Assembly: GCA_040755615.1 (NCBI GenBank)
Contig: JBFMAL010000004.1
Location: 1 to 64,000 of the forward strand
Direction of reading: 5' to 3'
DNA from: DYEP01 sp040755615
GTDB lineage: Bacteria > Bacillota > Sulfobacillia > DUSP01 > DYEP01
Length of the DNA: 64,000 nucleotides
Shown here piece by piece: positions 34,084 to 42,703 of this stretch. The stretch's first letter is position 1; every line of letters begins with the position of its first letter. Under the pieces are notes generated by a model. It saw nothing but the letters and a program-made list of their open reading frames with translations, had not been told where the DNA came from and searched no databases. The position numbers and the translations under genes were made by a program.

Positions 34084-34458
34084 GTGCTCGCGAAGAAACT
34101 TACTGCCGTAGTACTGGTCGGCGCCTTGCTGCTCCTGTTTTCCGGCTGCATACAGCCGTCCACATCCAAGGGACCGTATGCCGACGGTGAGTATCACGGC
34201 GAAGCGCCGGGTCACGGGGGTCCCCTGAAAGTAAAGGTAACCATCGTTGATGGTAGGATTTCAGAGATCGATATTATCGAGCATCACGAGTCTCCAGATG
34301 AGAAGTGGCCTGACTCCGGCAGGGCGAGAGTGCTGATCCCGCAGCGCGTGCTGACCCGCCAGTCGACGGAAGGGATCGATGTAGTATCAAAAGCCACGGG
34401 CACGAGCCTTACTATCCTGAAAGCAGTGTCCGAGGCGCTACAGAGAGCCAGGAAGTAA
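34084..34458 (+). CDS. FMN-binding domain lipoprotein
   Basis: 124-aa exported protein. Signal peptide with a hydrophobic run (about 6-19) and lipobox LFSGC, so it should be a lipoprotein on the outer face of the membrane. The remainder is one FMN_bind domain: PLKVKVTIVDGRISEIDI, then VSKATGTSLTI, which corresponds to the SGATxTS flavinylation motif with lysine in place of the glycine. If modified by an ApbE flavin transferase it would carry covalent FMN and act in extracytoplasmic electron transfer. The GTG at 34084 has GGGGGTGA 5 nt upstream, better than the GTG at 34075. Stands alone; its redox partner is not in the window. Confidence 0.8.
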   Translation: MLAKKLTAVVLVGALLLLFSGCIQPSTSKGPYADGEYHGEAPGHGGPLKVKVTIVDGRISEIDIIEHHESPDEKWPDSGRARVLIPQRVLTRQSTEGIDVVSKATGTSLTILKAVSEALQRARK

Positions 34459-34482
34459 GGGAGAGGCACCCCTCTCCCTTTC
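34459..34482. terminator. Bidirectional terminator between convergent genes
   Basis: GGGAGAGG (34459-34466) and CCTCTCCC (34471-34478) form an 8-bp stem with loop CACC. On the plus strand it is followed by TTTCCCGTT, on the minus strand by TTACTTCCT, so both T-tracts are weak. It lies between the FMN-binding lipoprotein gene (+) and dapL (-). Confidence 0.65.
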
Positions 34483-34486
34483 CCGT

Positions 34487-35662
34487 TCATCGCATCTTCT
34501 TGAGGTAGGCTCCGATCCTTTCAACAGCTTCACGGATCCGCTGTTCGTCTACTGTCAGCGCCATCCTCACATAGCCTTCGCCCATCTCGCCGTAGACCGG
34601 ACCGGGCACCACCATCACGCCCGTGACCTCAAGCAGCTCCTCTACGAACTCTGCGGATTTTGCGCCACCGGGCACGGGAGCCCACACGTAAAAGGAACCC
34701 TGAGGTTTCTCCATCTTCCAGCCTGCTTGAGACAACCCGTCAACGAGCGCGTCACGGCGACGCTTGTACATATCGTTCATCTGCCCAATGAAGCCCTCCG
34801 GATCCTGCGCGAGCGCCCTGGCACCCGCATGCTGCACTGCTGTGAACTGGCCCGAATCGGTGTTCGTCTTGATGACACCGAGCGCGTCGATGGCTTGCTT
34901 GCACCCTACGGCAGCTCCGATGCGCCAGCCTGTCATATTGAACGGCTTGGAAAGGGAGTAAAACTCGCACGCAACGTCGAGGGCGCCTTCTACCTGAAGG
35001 ATGCTCGGCGCGCGATATCCGTCGTAAGTCATCTCTACGTACGCGGCATCGTGGCACACCAGTATCCCGAACTCTTTGCCAAACCTCACAGCATCCTCGA
35101 AGAAGCGCAGATCCGCCACAGCCCCGGTAGGGTTGTTGGGGTAGTTCAGGAACATGCACGTCGCCTGCCGAGCCACGTCTGTCGGAATGTCCTCAAACTT
35201 CGGCAGGAAACCGTTTTCCTTGCGCAAGGGCATTTTATATGGGATGCCGCCCGCGAGCAGCGTCTGAGCGTTATACACCGGGTAGGCGGGGTCCGGCACC
35301 AGGCAGACGTCGTTGTCCTCCACGAACGCCCAGATGATGTGGGAGATACCTTCCTTTGAACCGATCAGCGCCATAACCTGCGTGCCGGGATCGACCCGGA
35401 CTCCGAATCTCCGCAGGTAATAATCCGCCACGCTCTGGCGGAACTTGCTTGATCCCTCGTATGCGGGGTACTGGTGATTCGCCGGTACGCGCGCCTCGGC
35501 TATCAGTTCGTCCACCACCCAACCGGGAGTGGGCACGTCCGGATCCCCGATGCTTAGCGAGATCAAGTCAACCCCTTTCTGCTTGAGCGCCTGCTTCTTC
35601 TTGTCTAAATCGGCAAACGCGTAGCGGGGTATCTTGTCCACCCGAGATGCCTTCTTCAACAT
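34487..35662 (-). CDS. dapL: LL-diaminopimelate aminotransferase
   Basis: 391-aa class I/II PLP aminotransferase. It has SIGDPDVPTP, YPAYEGSSKFR, LNYPNNPTGA and the PLP lysine in SLSKPFNMTGWRIG. DapL converts tetrahydrodipicolinate directly to LL-diaminopimelate; adjacent dapF (the next enzyme of that route) supports this over a plain alanine or aspartate aminotransferase. ATG 35662 follows GGAGGG at 6 nt; the extra seven residues of a longer frame lack a ribosome site. Confidence 0.88.
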   Translation of the reverse strand: MLKKASRVDKIPRYAFADLDKKKQALKQKGVDLISLSIGDPDVPTPGWVVDELIAEARVPANHQYPAYEGSSKFRQSVADYYLRRFGVRVDPGTQVMALIGSKEGISHIIWAFVEDNDVCLVPDPAYPVYNAQTLLAGGIPYKMPLRKENGFLPKFEDIPTDVARQATCMFLNYPNNPTGAVADLRFFEDAVRFGKEFGILVCHDAAYVEMTYDGYRAPSILQVEGALDVACEFYSLSKPFNMTGWRIGAAVGCKQAIDALGVIKTNTDSGQFTAVQHAGARALAQDPEGFIGQMNDMYKRRRDALVDGLSQAGWKMEKPQGSFYVWAPVPGGAKSAEFVEELLEVTGVMVVPGPVYGEMGEGYVRMALTVDEQRIREAVERIGAYLKKMR

Positions 35663-35704
35663 GGAAATCCCTCCAGTAGTCAATGTTTTCCACGGGACGC
35701 GGCG

Positions 35705-36541
35705 TTATTCTGCGCCCAGGAACACTCCGTCGCACACCGCCACGGCCGGTCCTGTCATGTATATATTGCCGTCGGCAGCCCACTCGACCATGAGGTCTCC
35801 CCCAGGCAGGTTAATAATAGCCGAAGGGTTCAGCCTCCCCGTTCTCACCCCTGCGGCCAGGACCGCACAAGCGCCCGTCCCGCACGCCATGGTGGCGCCC
35901 GAACCTCTCTCCCATACAATCATTCTGGCGAATTCCCTGTCCATCACCTTCACAAATTCCACGTTGGCGCCTTTGGGGAACATGGGATTGCGTTCAAGCG
36001 CAGGCCCTGATACCTCAAGGGAAAGTCCATCTAAGTCGTCCAGGAACACCACGCAGTGCGGGTTTCCCATGGAGACGGCCGTAACGAGAAATGTCTTGCC
36101 GCCCGCAAGAAGCGGGCTGTCTACCACCTCCCCCTCAGCACGCACAGGTATATCCTCAGCGGCGAAGCGTGGCGGGCCCATGTTCACCCGCACCGCCTTG
36201 ACCTTTCCATTCTCAAGGATAAGGCGCGGCCTTATGAGCCCTGCGCCGGTCTCCACGTCAAATTCGATATCCCCGGTCATTCCCTCTTCGTAGACATACC
36301 TGGCGAAGCAGCGCATGCCGTTTCCGCACATTTCCGCCTCGGAGCCGTCCGCGTTGAAAATGCGCATCCTGAACGCCGCTTTGTCCGAGGGGAGTATGAG
36401 GATGATGCCGTCTGACCCCACCCCAAAATGCCTGTCGCTCATTCTCCTTGCCAAATCAGCCCAGTCGTGGTCTTCTCCCTCCTGAAACCCGTTGATGAAC
36501 AAGTAGTCGTTGCCGAGCCCGTGCATTTTCTTAAACTTCAC
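35705..36541 (-). CDS. dapF: Diaminopimelate epimerase
   Basis: 278-aa PLP-independent racemase that converts LL- to meso-diaminopimelate for peptidoglycan and lysine. The two-fold layout has the catalytic cysteines in MCGNGMRC and ACGTGACA; FKKMHGLGNDYL is the family N-terminus. GTG 36541 overlaps the ATPase gene stop (GTGA). It is co-oriented with dapL, 42 nt apart. Confidence 0.96.
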   Translation of the reverse strand: MKFKKMHGLGNDYLFINGFQEGEDHDWADLARRMSDRHFGVGSDGIILILPSDKAAFRMRIFNADGSEAEMCGNGMRCFARYVYEEGMTGDIEFDVETGAGLIRPRLILENGKVKAVRVNMGPPRFAAEDIPVRAEGEVVDSPLLAGGKTFLVTAVSMGNPHCVVFLDDLDGLSLEVSGPALERNPMFPKGANVEFVKVMDREFARMIVWERGSGATMACGTGACAVLAAGVRTGRLNPSAIINLPGGDLMVEWAADGNIYMTGPAVAVCDGVFLGAE

Positions 36542-39273
36542 CTGTGTCTCCTCCCCATTCTCACCGTACGGCTTACCGCGCCGGTTACCCGCAGGATCCG
36601 GCGGCGGAAAGTCACCAGTATGGAACCTATTGCTGAAGCCCCTATCACCACCGCCCAGTCCTCAAGGCCAAGCGGCTGTGTTTGAAACACCGCCTGTAGG
36701 CTGCGGCTGTATATCGCGGCGAGCAGAAGCCCCGCCGAGCTGGCCACGGCGAGCAGCAGCAGAGGGTTAGAGAACAACCCCACTTCAAGCGGCGTACGCC
36801 TCTCGGAACGGCAGTCAAACACGTGAAACAGCTGGCACATCACGAGTACTGCGAAGGCGTGGGTCCTCGCTGCCACCAGTGATGCACCGGAATCGAGCTT
36901 CCACAGGAATACAAGGAGGGTCGTAACGCCAATAAGTATCCCCCTTGTCAGCACCTTGATTCCGAGCCTGCCGGCAAATATCCCCTCGCCGGGGGGCCGC
37001 GGCTTTCTGTTCATGACGTCAGGCTCAGGGCCGTCAAGGCCCAGCGCGACAGCCGGCAGACCGTCTGTCATCAGGTTCACCCAGAGTATCTGAATGGGAA
37101 TCAAAGGCATGGGCGCTCCGACCAGCGCCCCAAGGAACATCACCAGTACTTCTCCCACATTGCACGCAAGGAGATATCTGATGAACTTCCTTATATTATC
37201 ATATATCGCCCGCCCTTCTTCAACCGCTCTCACGATTGTGGCAAAATTGTCGTCCGCTAGAACCAGGCAGGAGGCCTCCTTGGTCACCTCCGTACCAGTC
37301 AGCCCCATACTTATACCAATATCAGCCTCACGCACTGCAGGCGCGTCGTTAACACCATCCCCGGTCATCGCCACCACATGGCCGAGTCTCTTCAAGGCCC
37401 TCACGAGCCTGAGCTTGTGAAGCGGCGTCACCCGCGCGTACACGGTCGCAGTCGCGGCTACGGTTAATAGCTCCCGGTCATCCATGGCGTCCAAGTCGCC
37501 GCCTGTAACCACCGGGGAATCTCCGTCGTACAAGCCAATCTCGAGCGCAACCTGCTTTGCCGTGCCCGGATGATCGCCGGTGATCATCACCGTTCGTACG
37601 CCCGCTGCCCTGCACCTGGCCACTGCCTCGATCACTTCGGGTCTTGGCGGATCGAACATCCCTGAAAGGCCGACGAAGGTCATGTCTTCCTCAGGGTCAG
37701 CCCCCGTGTACCTCTCCAGCTTGCGTACAGCGAATGCGAGTACCCTGAGGGCCCTGTCTGCCATGTCCCCGGCCTGCTTCAGCACTTGTTGTCTGAGTTC
37801 GGTCGAAAGAGGGAATACCCGGCCCCCTGTCAGGATGAAAGAACACTTCTCCAGGATCGTCTCCACCGCTCCCTTGGCATAAACCACCCTCCCCTTCGGG
37901 TCTTCACATACCACCGACATCATACGTCGGCTCGACTCAAAAGGGTTTTCGGCGATCCGGACACACCGGGCAACAAGCAGTTCGAGATCAAGTCCGGCTC
38001 TTTCTCCCGCTACCAGCAGGGCCGCTTCTGTAGGATCCCCCCACACCTGCCACCCATTGTGCGCCCCCCTTCTTCTGTAGTGGCGAACCATTTGAATCTT
38101 TGAGTTGTTACATAGTACCCCGGCGAGAAGAGTAAGCATCAGCCCGGTGTTCTCGCGAGGTCTGACTGACCTGCCTTCCAAAAACAGCCGGCCAGATGGA
38201 TCCCATCCCACCCCTTCGATGTGAAATGTCATCCCATCAGCCCAGATTTCCCGCACTGTCATAACATTCTGGGTGAGCGTGCCCGTCTTGTCAGAACAAA
38301 TGACAGTGGCACAGCCCAGGGTTTCCACTGCCGGCAGTTTCCTCACGATGGCTGCCTTGGCTGTCATCCTCTTTACCCCAACAGCGAGCGCAACCGTTAC
38401 CACTGCGGGCAGGCCCTCTGGAATAGCTGCCACTGCCAGGCTTACGCCCATGAGGAACATCCTGAACGCGGGTTCCCCCCTTGCCATGCCCGACGCTGCT
38501 ACAACCCCGCAGATCAGGATACAGCCGAGCGCCAGCAGTCTACCCAGTTCTTCGAGTCGTGTCTGAAGGGGCGTGAGTTCCCTTTCGGATTCCTGCAACA
38601 TCCTGGCGATTTTACCGATCTCGGTTTCCATCCCGGTGGCCACCACCACGCCCCGGGCGCGCCCCCGTGTGATCACGGTGCCGAAATATGTCATGCAGGG
38701 TCTGTCTCCCAGGTCAGCCTTTGGGTTTTCCACGGATTCCGCGCTTTTTCTGACAGGAAAGGATTCGCCCGTAAGCGCCGATTCATCCGCCTCAAGCCCA
38801 AATGCCTCGATCAGCCTGACATCGCCGGGGACCCTATCACCGGCCTCAAGGATGACTACATCCCCTGGCACTACTTCCTCGCTGGGAATGGACTTCTCAC
38901 AGCCTTCCCGGATGAGCTTGGCTTGTGGAGCAGACATCTTGGCGAGTGCTTCGAGCGCCCTTTCCGCCCGGTATTCCTGGACAAAACCCAGCAGCGCGTT
39001 GGCCACCACAATGACCATGATCGCCAGTGCATCAGCAGTCTCTCCAAGGCACAACGCAACTCCAGCGGCAAACAAGAGGAGCAGTACCATGGAATTCTTG
39101 AACTGGCCGGCGAAGATCTCAATCACCCCGGGTCCTGCTTCCTTTTCGAGCACGTTGGGACCGTTACGTTCAAGCCTCCGCGCCGCTTCAGGCTCGGTAA
39201 GCCCCCGGTGATAATCTGTCCGAAGGCGACCTATCACTTCGTGCGTTTCCATCGTGTGCCACGGTACTGTCAT
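36538..39273 (-). CDS. P-type Ca2+-transporting ATPase (SERCA-like)
   Basis: 911-aa P2A-type ATPase that exports Ca2+. TGES in the actuator domain, phosphorylation motif SDKTGTLT, GDGVNDAP in the hinge. The calcium-site residues of SERCA are kept: AAIPEGLP in M4, CNVGEV in M5 and LWVNLMTDGLP in M6, which is good evidence for calcium rather than another cation. About ten membrane helices. ATG 39273 follows GGAGGG by 8 nt. The gene is followed by dapF with a 4-nt overlap. Its 600-nt leader region contains the possible structured RNA at 39486-39588. Confidence 0.9.
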   Translation of the reverse strand: MTVPWHTMETHEVIGRLRTDYHRGLTEPEAARRLERNGPNVLEKEAGPGVIEIFAGQFKNSMVLLLLFAAGVALCLGETADALAIMVIVVANALLGFVQEYRAERALEALAKMSAPQAKLIREGCEKSIPSEEVVPGDVVILEAGDRVPGDVRLIEAFGLEADESALTGESFPVRKSAESVENPKADLGDRPCMTYFGTVITRGRARGVVVATGMETEIGKIARMLQESERELTPLQTRLEELGRLLALGCILICGVVAASGMARGEPAFRMFLMGVSLAVAAIPEGLPAVVTVALAVGVKRMTAKAAIVRKLPAVETLGCATVICSDKTGTLTQNVMTVREIWADGMTFHIEGVGWDPSGRLFLEGRSVRPRENTGLMLTLLAGVLCNNSKIQMVRHYRRRGAHNGWQVWGDPTEAALLVAGERAGLDLELLVARCVRIAENPFESSRRMMSVVCEDPKGRVVYAKGAVETILEKCSFILTGGRVFPLSTELRQQVLKQAGDMADRALRVLAFAVRKLERYTGADPEEDMTFVGLSGMFDPPRPEVIEAVARCRAAGVRTVMITGDHPGTAKQVALEIGLYDGDSPVVTGGDLDAMDDRELLTVAATATVYARVTPLHKLRLVRALKRLGHVVAMTGDGVNDAPAVREADIGISMGLTGTEVTKEASCLVLADDNFATIVRAVEEGRAIYDNIRKFIRYLLACNVGEVLVMFLGALVGAPMPLIPIQILWVNLMTDGLPAVALGLDGPEPDVMNRKPRPPGEGIFAGRLGIKVLTRGILIGVTTLLVFLWKLDSGASLVAARTHAFAVLVMCQLFHVFDCRSERRTPLEVGLFSNPLLLLAVASSAGLLLAAIYSRSLQAVFQTQPLGLEDWAVVIGASAIGSILVTFRRRILRVTGAVSRTVRMGRRHR

Positions 39274-39485
39274 CCTGTCATCCCTCCGAGAGACACGCTA
39301 CTTCATGGCTATGCCGCATTCAGGAGGTAAATGCCCGACAGCACCGACCGCATCAGCGCTACGTGGTTTTGGGACGGGATTTACACCACTTTCGGTGATA
39401 CCAAGTACACTTGTGCAGGGAAAAGCCAGGGCAGTGGAACAAAAGGTAGAAGGCCGCACTGGCATCGGGCCGTCAAATAGCGGGG

Positions 39486-39588
39486 CCAAGCAGATAATTC
39501 CCCCAAACTCCAGAAGACCTCCTGTATGACAGGCTCCGCAGCTCGGGGGCGAGCTGCATCCGACCAGGGTCCTCCTGGTCGTGCTTGG
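39486..39588. ncRNA. Candidate multi-stem structured RNA upstream of the Ca2+ ATPase
   Basis: CCAAGCA (39486-39492) pairs with TGCTTGG (39582-39588) and encloses three separate perfect hairpins: CCTGT/ACAGG near 39520-39533, GCAGCTCG/CGAGCTGC (39538-39557) and CGACCAGG/CCTGGTCG (39561-39581). This is the layout of a four-way junction. It matches no riboswitch class I know. The minus strand would make it part of the leader of the calcium pump gene, about 210 nt before the start; on the plus strand it is followed by TTTT. The rest of 39274-39810 holds no gene I can support. Confidence 0.4.
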
Positions 39589-39606
39589 CTTTTAGACGGC
39601 AATCTT

Positions 39607-39619
39607 CTGTCAGTGACAG
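39607..39619. repeat. Perfect palindrome CTGTCA-G-TGACAG
   Basis: A 13-bp perfect inverted repeat centred on 39613, in the gap between the rubredoxin terminator and the calcium pump gene. It could be an operator or a short hairpin; no promoter was recognised next to it. Confidence 0.35.
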
Positions 39620-39810
39620 TTAGTCAGACTCGGAAGGGTCAGATCGCGGCAACATTGGGAGGTCCAGCCTACCCCCCCGGTGTGTAATACTGAAACAACC
39701 ATTAGGATCCTTCCCTGCAGCGTTTGGGCCAGGTGGAATTCTAGTGCAAAAATACCCGCGGCAGTGCAACCAGGCGCCTCTTTGGAGCCAGCTGCGCCCC
39801 ACTGTCTTCA

Positions 39811-39860
39811 GTAAAATCGGGTGCCCGGTTGCAAACCTCTGTTTGCTGGAGACCGGGCAC
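39811..39860 (-). terminator. Terminator of the his operon/rubredoxin gene
   Basis: On the minus strand GTGCCCGGT pairs with ACCGGGCAC (39860-39852 and 39829-39821); a second stem GCAAAC/GTTTGC (39846-39841 with 39836-39831) stacks inside. It is followed by CCGATTTTAC. It lies 22 nt after the rubredoxin gene stop. Confidence 0.65.
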
Positions 39861-39881
39861 GGTCCGAAACTCGTCGCTTTC

Positions 39882-39989
39882 CTATCCCTTCTTTTCGAAG
39901 GTGCCGTCCTGTCCGCATTGAGGGCATTTCTTCGGCTTGCACCTGGTATCTTTCTCAAACCCGCAGTTTGTGCAGATAAAGACCGCCAT
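39882..39989 (-). CDS. RCKP-type rubredoxin-like zinc/iron protein, 35 aa
   Basis: A 35-residue peptide, ATG at 39989 to TAG at 39884-39882. It begins MAVFICTNCGFEKDTRCKPKK and continues CPQCGQDGTFEKK. The CxxC...CxxC pattern with the RCKP spacer is the rubredoxin-like knuckle seen in small clostridial proteins of unknown function; it would bind Fe or Zn. GGAG lies about 10 nt upstream. It starts 42 nt after the hisIE stop on the same strand and ends before a strong terminator, so it is probably the last gene of the his operon transcript. Confidence 0.75.
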   Translation of the reverse strand: MAVFICTNCGFEKDTRCKPKKCPQCGQDGTFEKKG

Positions 39990-40031
39990 GAGTTATTAAC
40001 TCCTTATGCAAGAAAGTTAGCTACAGATTCG

Positions 40032-40640
40032 TTACGCGCACGTGTTACCTCTTCTTCTTTTTCCCAGCTCCTCAAGTACCGCCTCAAGTGAACAGCCTCT
40101 CAGCCTGAGCAGCACCGTGACGTGGTACAGAAGGTCTGCGCATTCCTCAACAAGCCTGGCTGCATCCTCCCGCGCAGCCGCCAGTACCACCTCAACGGCC
40201 TCTTCTCCCACTTTCTTTGCACAAGCATTCAGCCCCCCATGAAACAGCCTGGCGGTATATGAGTCTGCGTCAGGTGTAGACGCCCGGGACTCGACAACGC
40301 GCGAAAGCTCAGGTAAGACCGGAACGTTATTCCCCCTTACACCATTAAAGAAACAGCTCCTCGCCCCTGTATGGCAGGCGGGGCCGTGGGCCTTACCGAG
40401 TATGAGTACGGCGTCTGCGTCGCAGTCCAAGAAGATACCATTGACCCGGATAATATGACCGCTCGTCTCGCCTTTCTTCCAAAGCCGCTGCCTCTTACGG
40501 CTGAAGAAGTACGCCGCTCCCTCGTTCAGAGTCTTCTCCCAAGCCTCATCGTTCATGTGCGCGAGCATGATTACTTCTCCAGTGTCCTGGTCCTGAACCA
40601 CCGCCGGCACGAGGCCCTTCTCATCGAAATTGGGTCTCAC
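40032..40640 (-). CDS. hisIE: Phosphoribosyl-AMP cyclohydrolase / phosphoribosyl-ATP pyrophosphatase
   Basis: 202-aa fusion catalysing steps 2 and 3 of histidine synthesis. The HisI half (1-105) has GEVIMLAHMN, SRKRQRLWKKGETSGH and the metal-binding DCDAD and CHTGARSCFF. The HisE half (115-200) has GEEAVEVVLAA and EECADLLYH. GTG 40640 lies 2 nt after the hisF stop, with GGGGAG 5 nt upstream. Confidence 0.95.
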   Translation of the reverse strand: MRPNFDEKGLVPAVVQDQDTGEVIMLAHMNDEAWEKTLNEGAAYFFSRKRQRLWKKGETSGHIIRVNGIFLDCDADAVLILGKAHGPACHTGARSCFFNGVRGNNVPVLPELSRVVESRASTPDADSYTARLFHGGLNACAKKVGEEAVEVVLAAAREDAARLVEECADLLYHVTVLLRLRGCSLEAVLEELGKRRRGNTCA

Positions 40641-40642
40641 AT

Positions 40643-41404
40643 CTACTCCCCCAGCCTCACTTCAATTCCTTGGGACGCCAGGTACCGCTTGACCTGGTTG
40701 ATGGTGAAGACGCCATAGTGAAATACCGACGCGGCAAGCGCTGCCTCAGCCCGGGTCCTGTCGAATACTTCGCGGAAGTGCTCGAGCACTCCGGCCCCTC
40801 CCGATGCGATCACCGGTACTTCTACGCTGTCTGCCACCCGTGCTGTAAGGTGGATATCGTAGCCTTGAGACCACCCGTCTGTATCCATACTGGTTAGGAG
40901 GATCTCCCCAGCACCCAGCCTGACCGCTTCCTGTGCCCACCTGATAGGGCAAAGCCCTGTGGGTACCGTCCCCCCGTGTGTATGCACCCGGAGACCCTCC
41001 GGCGTCCTTTTTGAGTCGATTGCCACCACCACGCACTGGCTGCCGAACTGCGCTGCGGCATCTGTAATAATGTGGGGCCGCCGCACTGCGGCAGTATTGA
41101 TCACCACCTTGTCCGCACCCGCAAGCAAAAGGTCGCGAAAACTCTTTACGTCTACCACACCTCCCCCCACAGAGAACGGGATGCTGATCACGTCTGCTGT
41201 GCGTTCAACAATCTTGAGCAATGTTCGCCTGTTCTCTAAAGAAGCCGAGATATCAAGGTACGCTATCTCGTCAGCGCCTTCGTCCGAGTACCGGGCTGCG
41301 AGCTCCACCGGGTCCCCGGCATCCCTGAGGTTTCCAAAACCCACTCCTTTGACCACCCTGCCGTCCTTAACGTCAAGACACGGAATTACCCTCTTTGTCG
41401 GCAA
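40643..41404 (-). CDS. hisF: Imidazole glycerol phosphate synthase subunit HisF
   Basis: 253-aa TIM barrel, cyclase subunit that uses ammonia from HisH to form imidazole glycerol phosphate and AICAR. The catalytic aspartates are in IPCLDVKDGRVVKG and TSMDTDGWSQGYD. The TTG at 41404 with GGGGGTG 5 nt upstream gives the canonical N-terminus (MPTKRVIPCLD); it overlaps the end of hisA by 32 nt. Confidence 0.95.
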   Translation of the reverse strand: MPTKRVIPCLDVKDGRVVKGVGFGNLRDAGDPVELAARYSDEGADEIAYLDISASLENRRTLLKIVERTADVISIPFSVGGGVVDVKSFRDLLLAGADKVVINTAAVRRPHIITDAAAQFGSQCVVVAIDSKRTPEGLRVHTHGGTVPTGLCPIRWAQEAVRLGAGEILLTSMDTDGWSQGYDIHLTARVADSVEVPVIASGGAGVLEHFREVFDRTRAEAALAASVFHYGVFTINQVKRYLASQGIEVRLGE

Positions 41405-42122
41405 CGTTACACCCCCAGAGAAGTCCTGGATACAGCCTGCCTTCGTACAGCGCACGTCCCACCACGACCCCTTCAAGCTTTTCAAGCCCGAGCGATGCCA
41501 TGCGCTCGATGTCATCCAAGGAGGCGATACCGCCCGCGAGCACCACCCGGACCGGACCCTGGCACACGCCCTGTACGAACGCGAAGTCAGGTCCTGACAT
41601 GGTGCCGTCCCGTTCCACATGTGTCACGAGGCATCTTGTTACGCCCATCTCCGAAACCCAGGCCAACGCCTGCAGAGCGTCAGTGCCCGCCCCCGACGTC
41701 CAGCCTTTTACAACTACTTCCCCCCGGCTTACGTCCACTGAAACCATCACCCTGTCAGCGCCGTCAGTTTCAATTACTGAGGACACCACGCCAGGGTCAG
41801 AAAATGCGGCGGTGCCCAAGATCACCGCGTCCGCACCTGCTTCGAGATAGAAACGGGCAGAAGCAGCGGTACGGATGCCTCCTCCCACCCTGACAGGAAT
41901 GCAGAGCGTTCGCACGATCTTCTCGATCACAGACGCGTTCCGGGGCTGGCCCGAAAACGCCCCGTCAAGATCGATCACGTGAAGCATGGGCGCGCCCATG
42001 TCAGCAAACAGCGCTGCTGCCCTGACGGGATCCTCGTCGTATACGATCTCTGTGCCCGCCTGGCCCTGAAACAGCCTCGAGCATTTCCCGTTGTATATAT
42101 CTACAGCAGGTATAACTAGCAT
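41373..42122 (-). CDS. hisA: 1-(5-phosphoribosyl)-5-[(5-phosphoribosylamino)methylideneamino]imidazole-4-carboxamide isomerase HisA
   Basis: 249-aa TIM barrel, fourth step of the pathway. N-terminal LVIPAVDIYNGKCSRLFQG with the first catalytic aspartate; VERDGTMSGPD with the second. ATG 42122 shares seven bases with the hisH end (ATGCTAG), preceded by GGAGGAG. The C-terminal extension past GLLWGCNV overlaps the hisF start. Confidence 0.94.
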   Translation of the reverse strand: MLVIPAVDIYNGKCSRLFQGQAGTEIVYDEDPVRAAALFADMGAPMLHVIDLDGAFSGQPRNASVIEKIVRTLCIPVRVGGGIRTAASARFYLEAGADAVILGTAAFSDPGVVSSVIETDGADRVMVSVDVSRGEVVVKGWTSGAGTDALQALAWVSEMGVTRCLVTHVERDGTMSGPDFAFVQGVCQGPVRVVLAGGIASLDDIERMASLGLEKLEGVVVGRALYEGRLYPGLLWGCNVADKEGNSVS

Positions 42123-42703
42123 CTGACAAACTCCTCCAGTATACGGGCGCCCGCGCGGCCGCTCTTTTCGGGATGGAATTGGACACCCCATATGTCCCGC
42201 AACCGGATGGCCGCAACGAACCGAGTGCCGTGTTCGCACACCCCCGCCGTGGGTACGCCTGTGGCATCCATCAGGCAATATGAGTGGGCGAAATAGAAGT
42301 AGGTGGGGGAGTTGACAATGGGCGTCTCCCCTGCAGGATATACCCTGCTCCACCCCATGTGAGGCACGGTTCCCGCCCGAAGGCGCAACGCCATACCCGA
42401 AAACCATCCGAGACCTGCAGCCCCAGGTGATTCCTCGCTTGAATCGAACATGATCTGCATCCCAAGACAGATGCCCAAAAAACGTACGTACCGCTCCCGG
42501 CATTCAAGAAGCGCCTGCATCACAGCGGGGTCAGACAGCGCTTTCATGGCAGCGCCGAATGAGCCCACCCCCGGAAACACGACTTTATCTGCCTCGCGCA
42601 GCGCCCTGGGACCTGACCCCGCCCACACGCGACCACCCGCCCTCTCCAAAGCGCTGCATATGCTCCGCAGGTTTCCAATTCCGTAGTCATAAACCAGAAT
42701 CAC
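42116..42703 (-). CDS. hisH: Imidazole glycerol phosphate synthase glutaminase subunit HisH
   Basis: 195-aa class I glutamine amidotransferase delivering ammonia to HisF. The triad is in place: the nucleophile cysteine in GICLGMQ and the His-Glu in VQFHPEKSG. Begins MILVYDYGIGNLRS. GTG 42703 overlaps the hisB stop (GTGA). Confidence 0.95.
   Translation of the reverse strand: MILVYDYGIGNLRSICSALERAGGRVWAGSGPRALREADKVVFPGVGSFGAAMKALSDPAVMQALLECRERYVRFLGICLGMQIMFDSSEESPGAAGLGWFSGMALRLRAGTVPHMGWSRVYPAGETPIVNSPTYFYFAHSYCLMDATGVPTAGVCEHGTRFVAAIRLRDIWGVQFHPEKSGRAGARILEEFVRC

Noticed and set aside
38221..39330. Plus-strand frame of 369 codons opposite the calcium pump
   Set aside because: Its product is rich in His, Cys, Arg and Pro with no domain; the opposite strand encodes a complete P-type ATPase with every motif.
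39298..39602. Two overlapping short minus-strand frames before the calcium pump
   Set aside because: Proline-rich, motif-free products overlapping strong hairpins; no ribosome sites at normal spacing.
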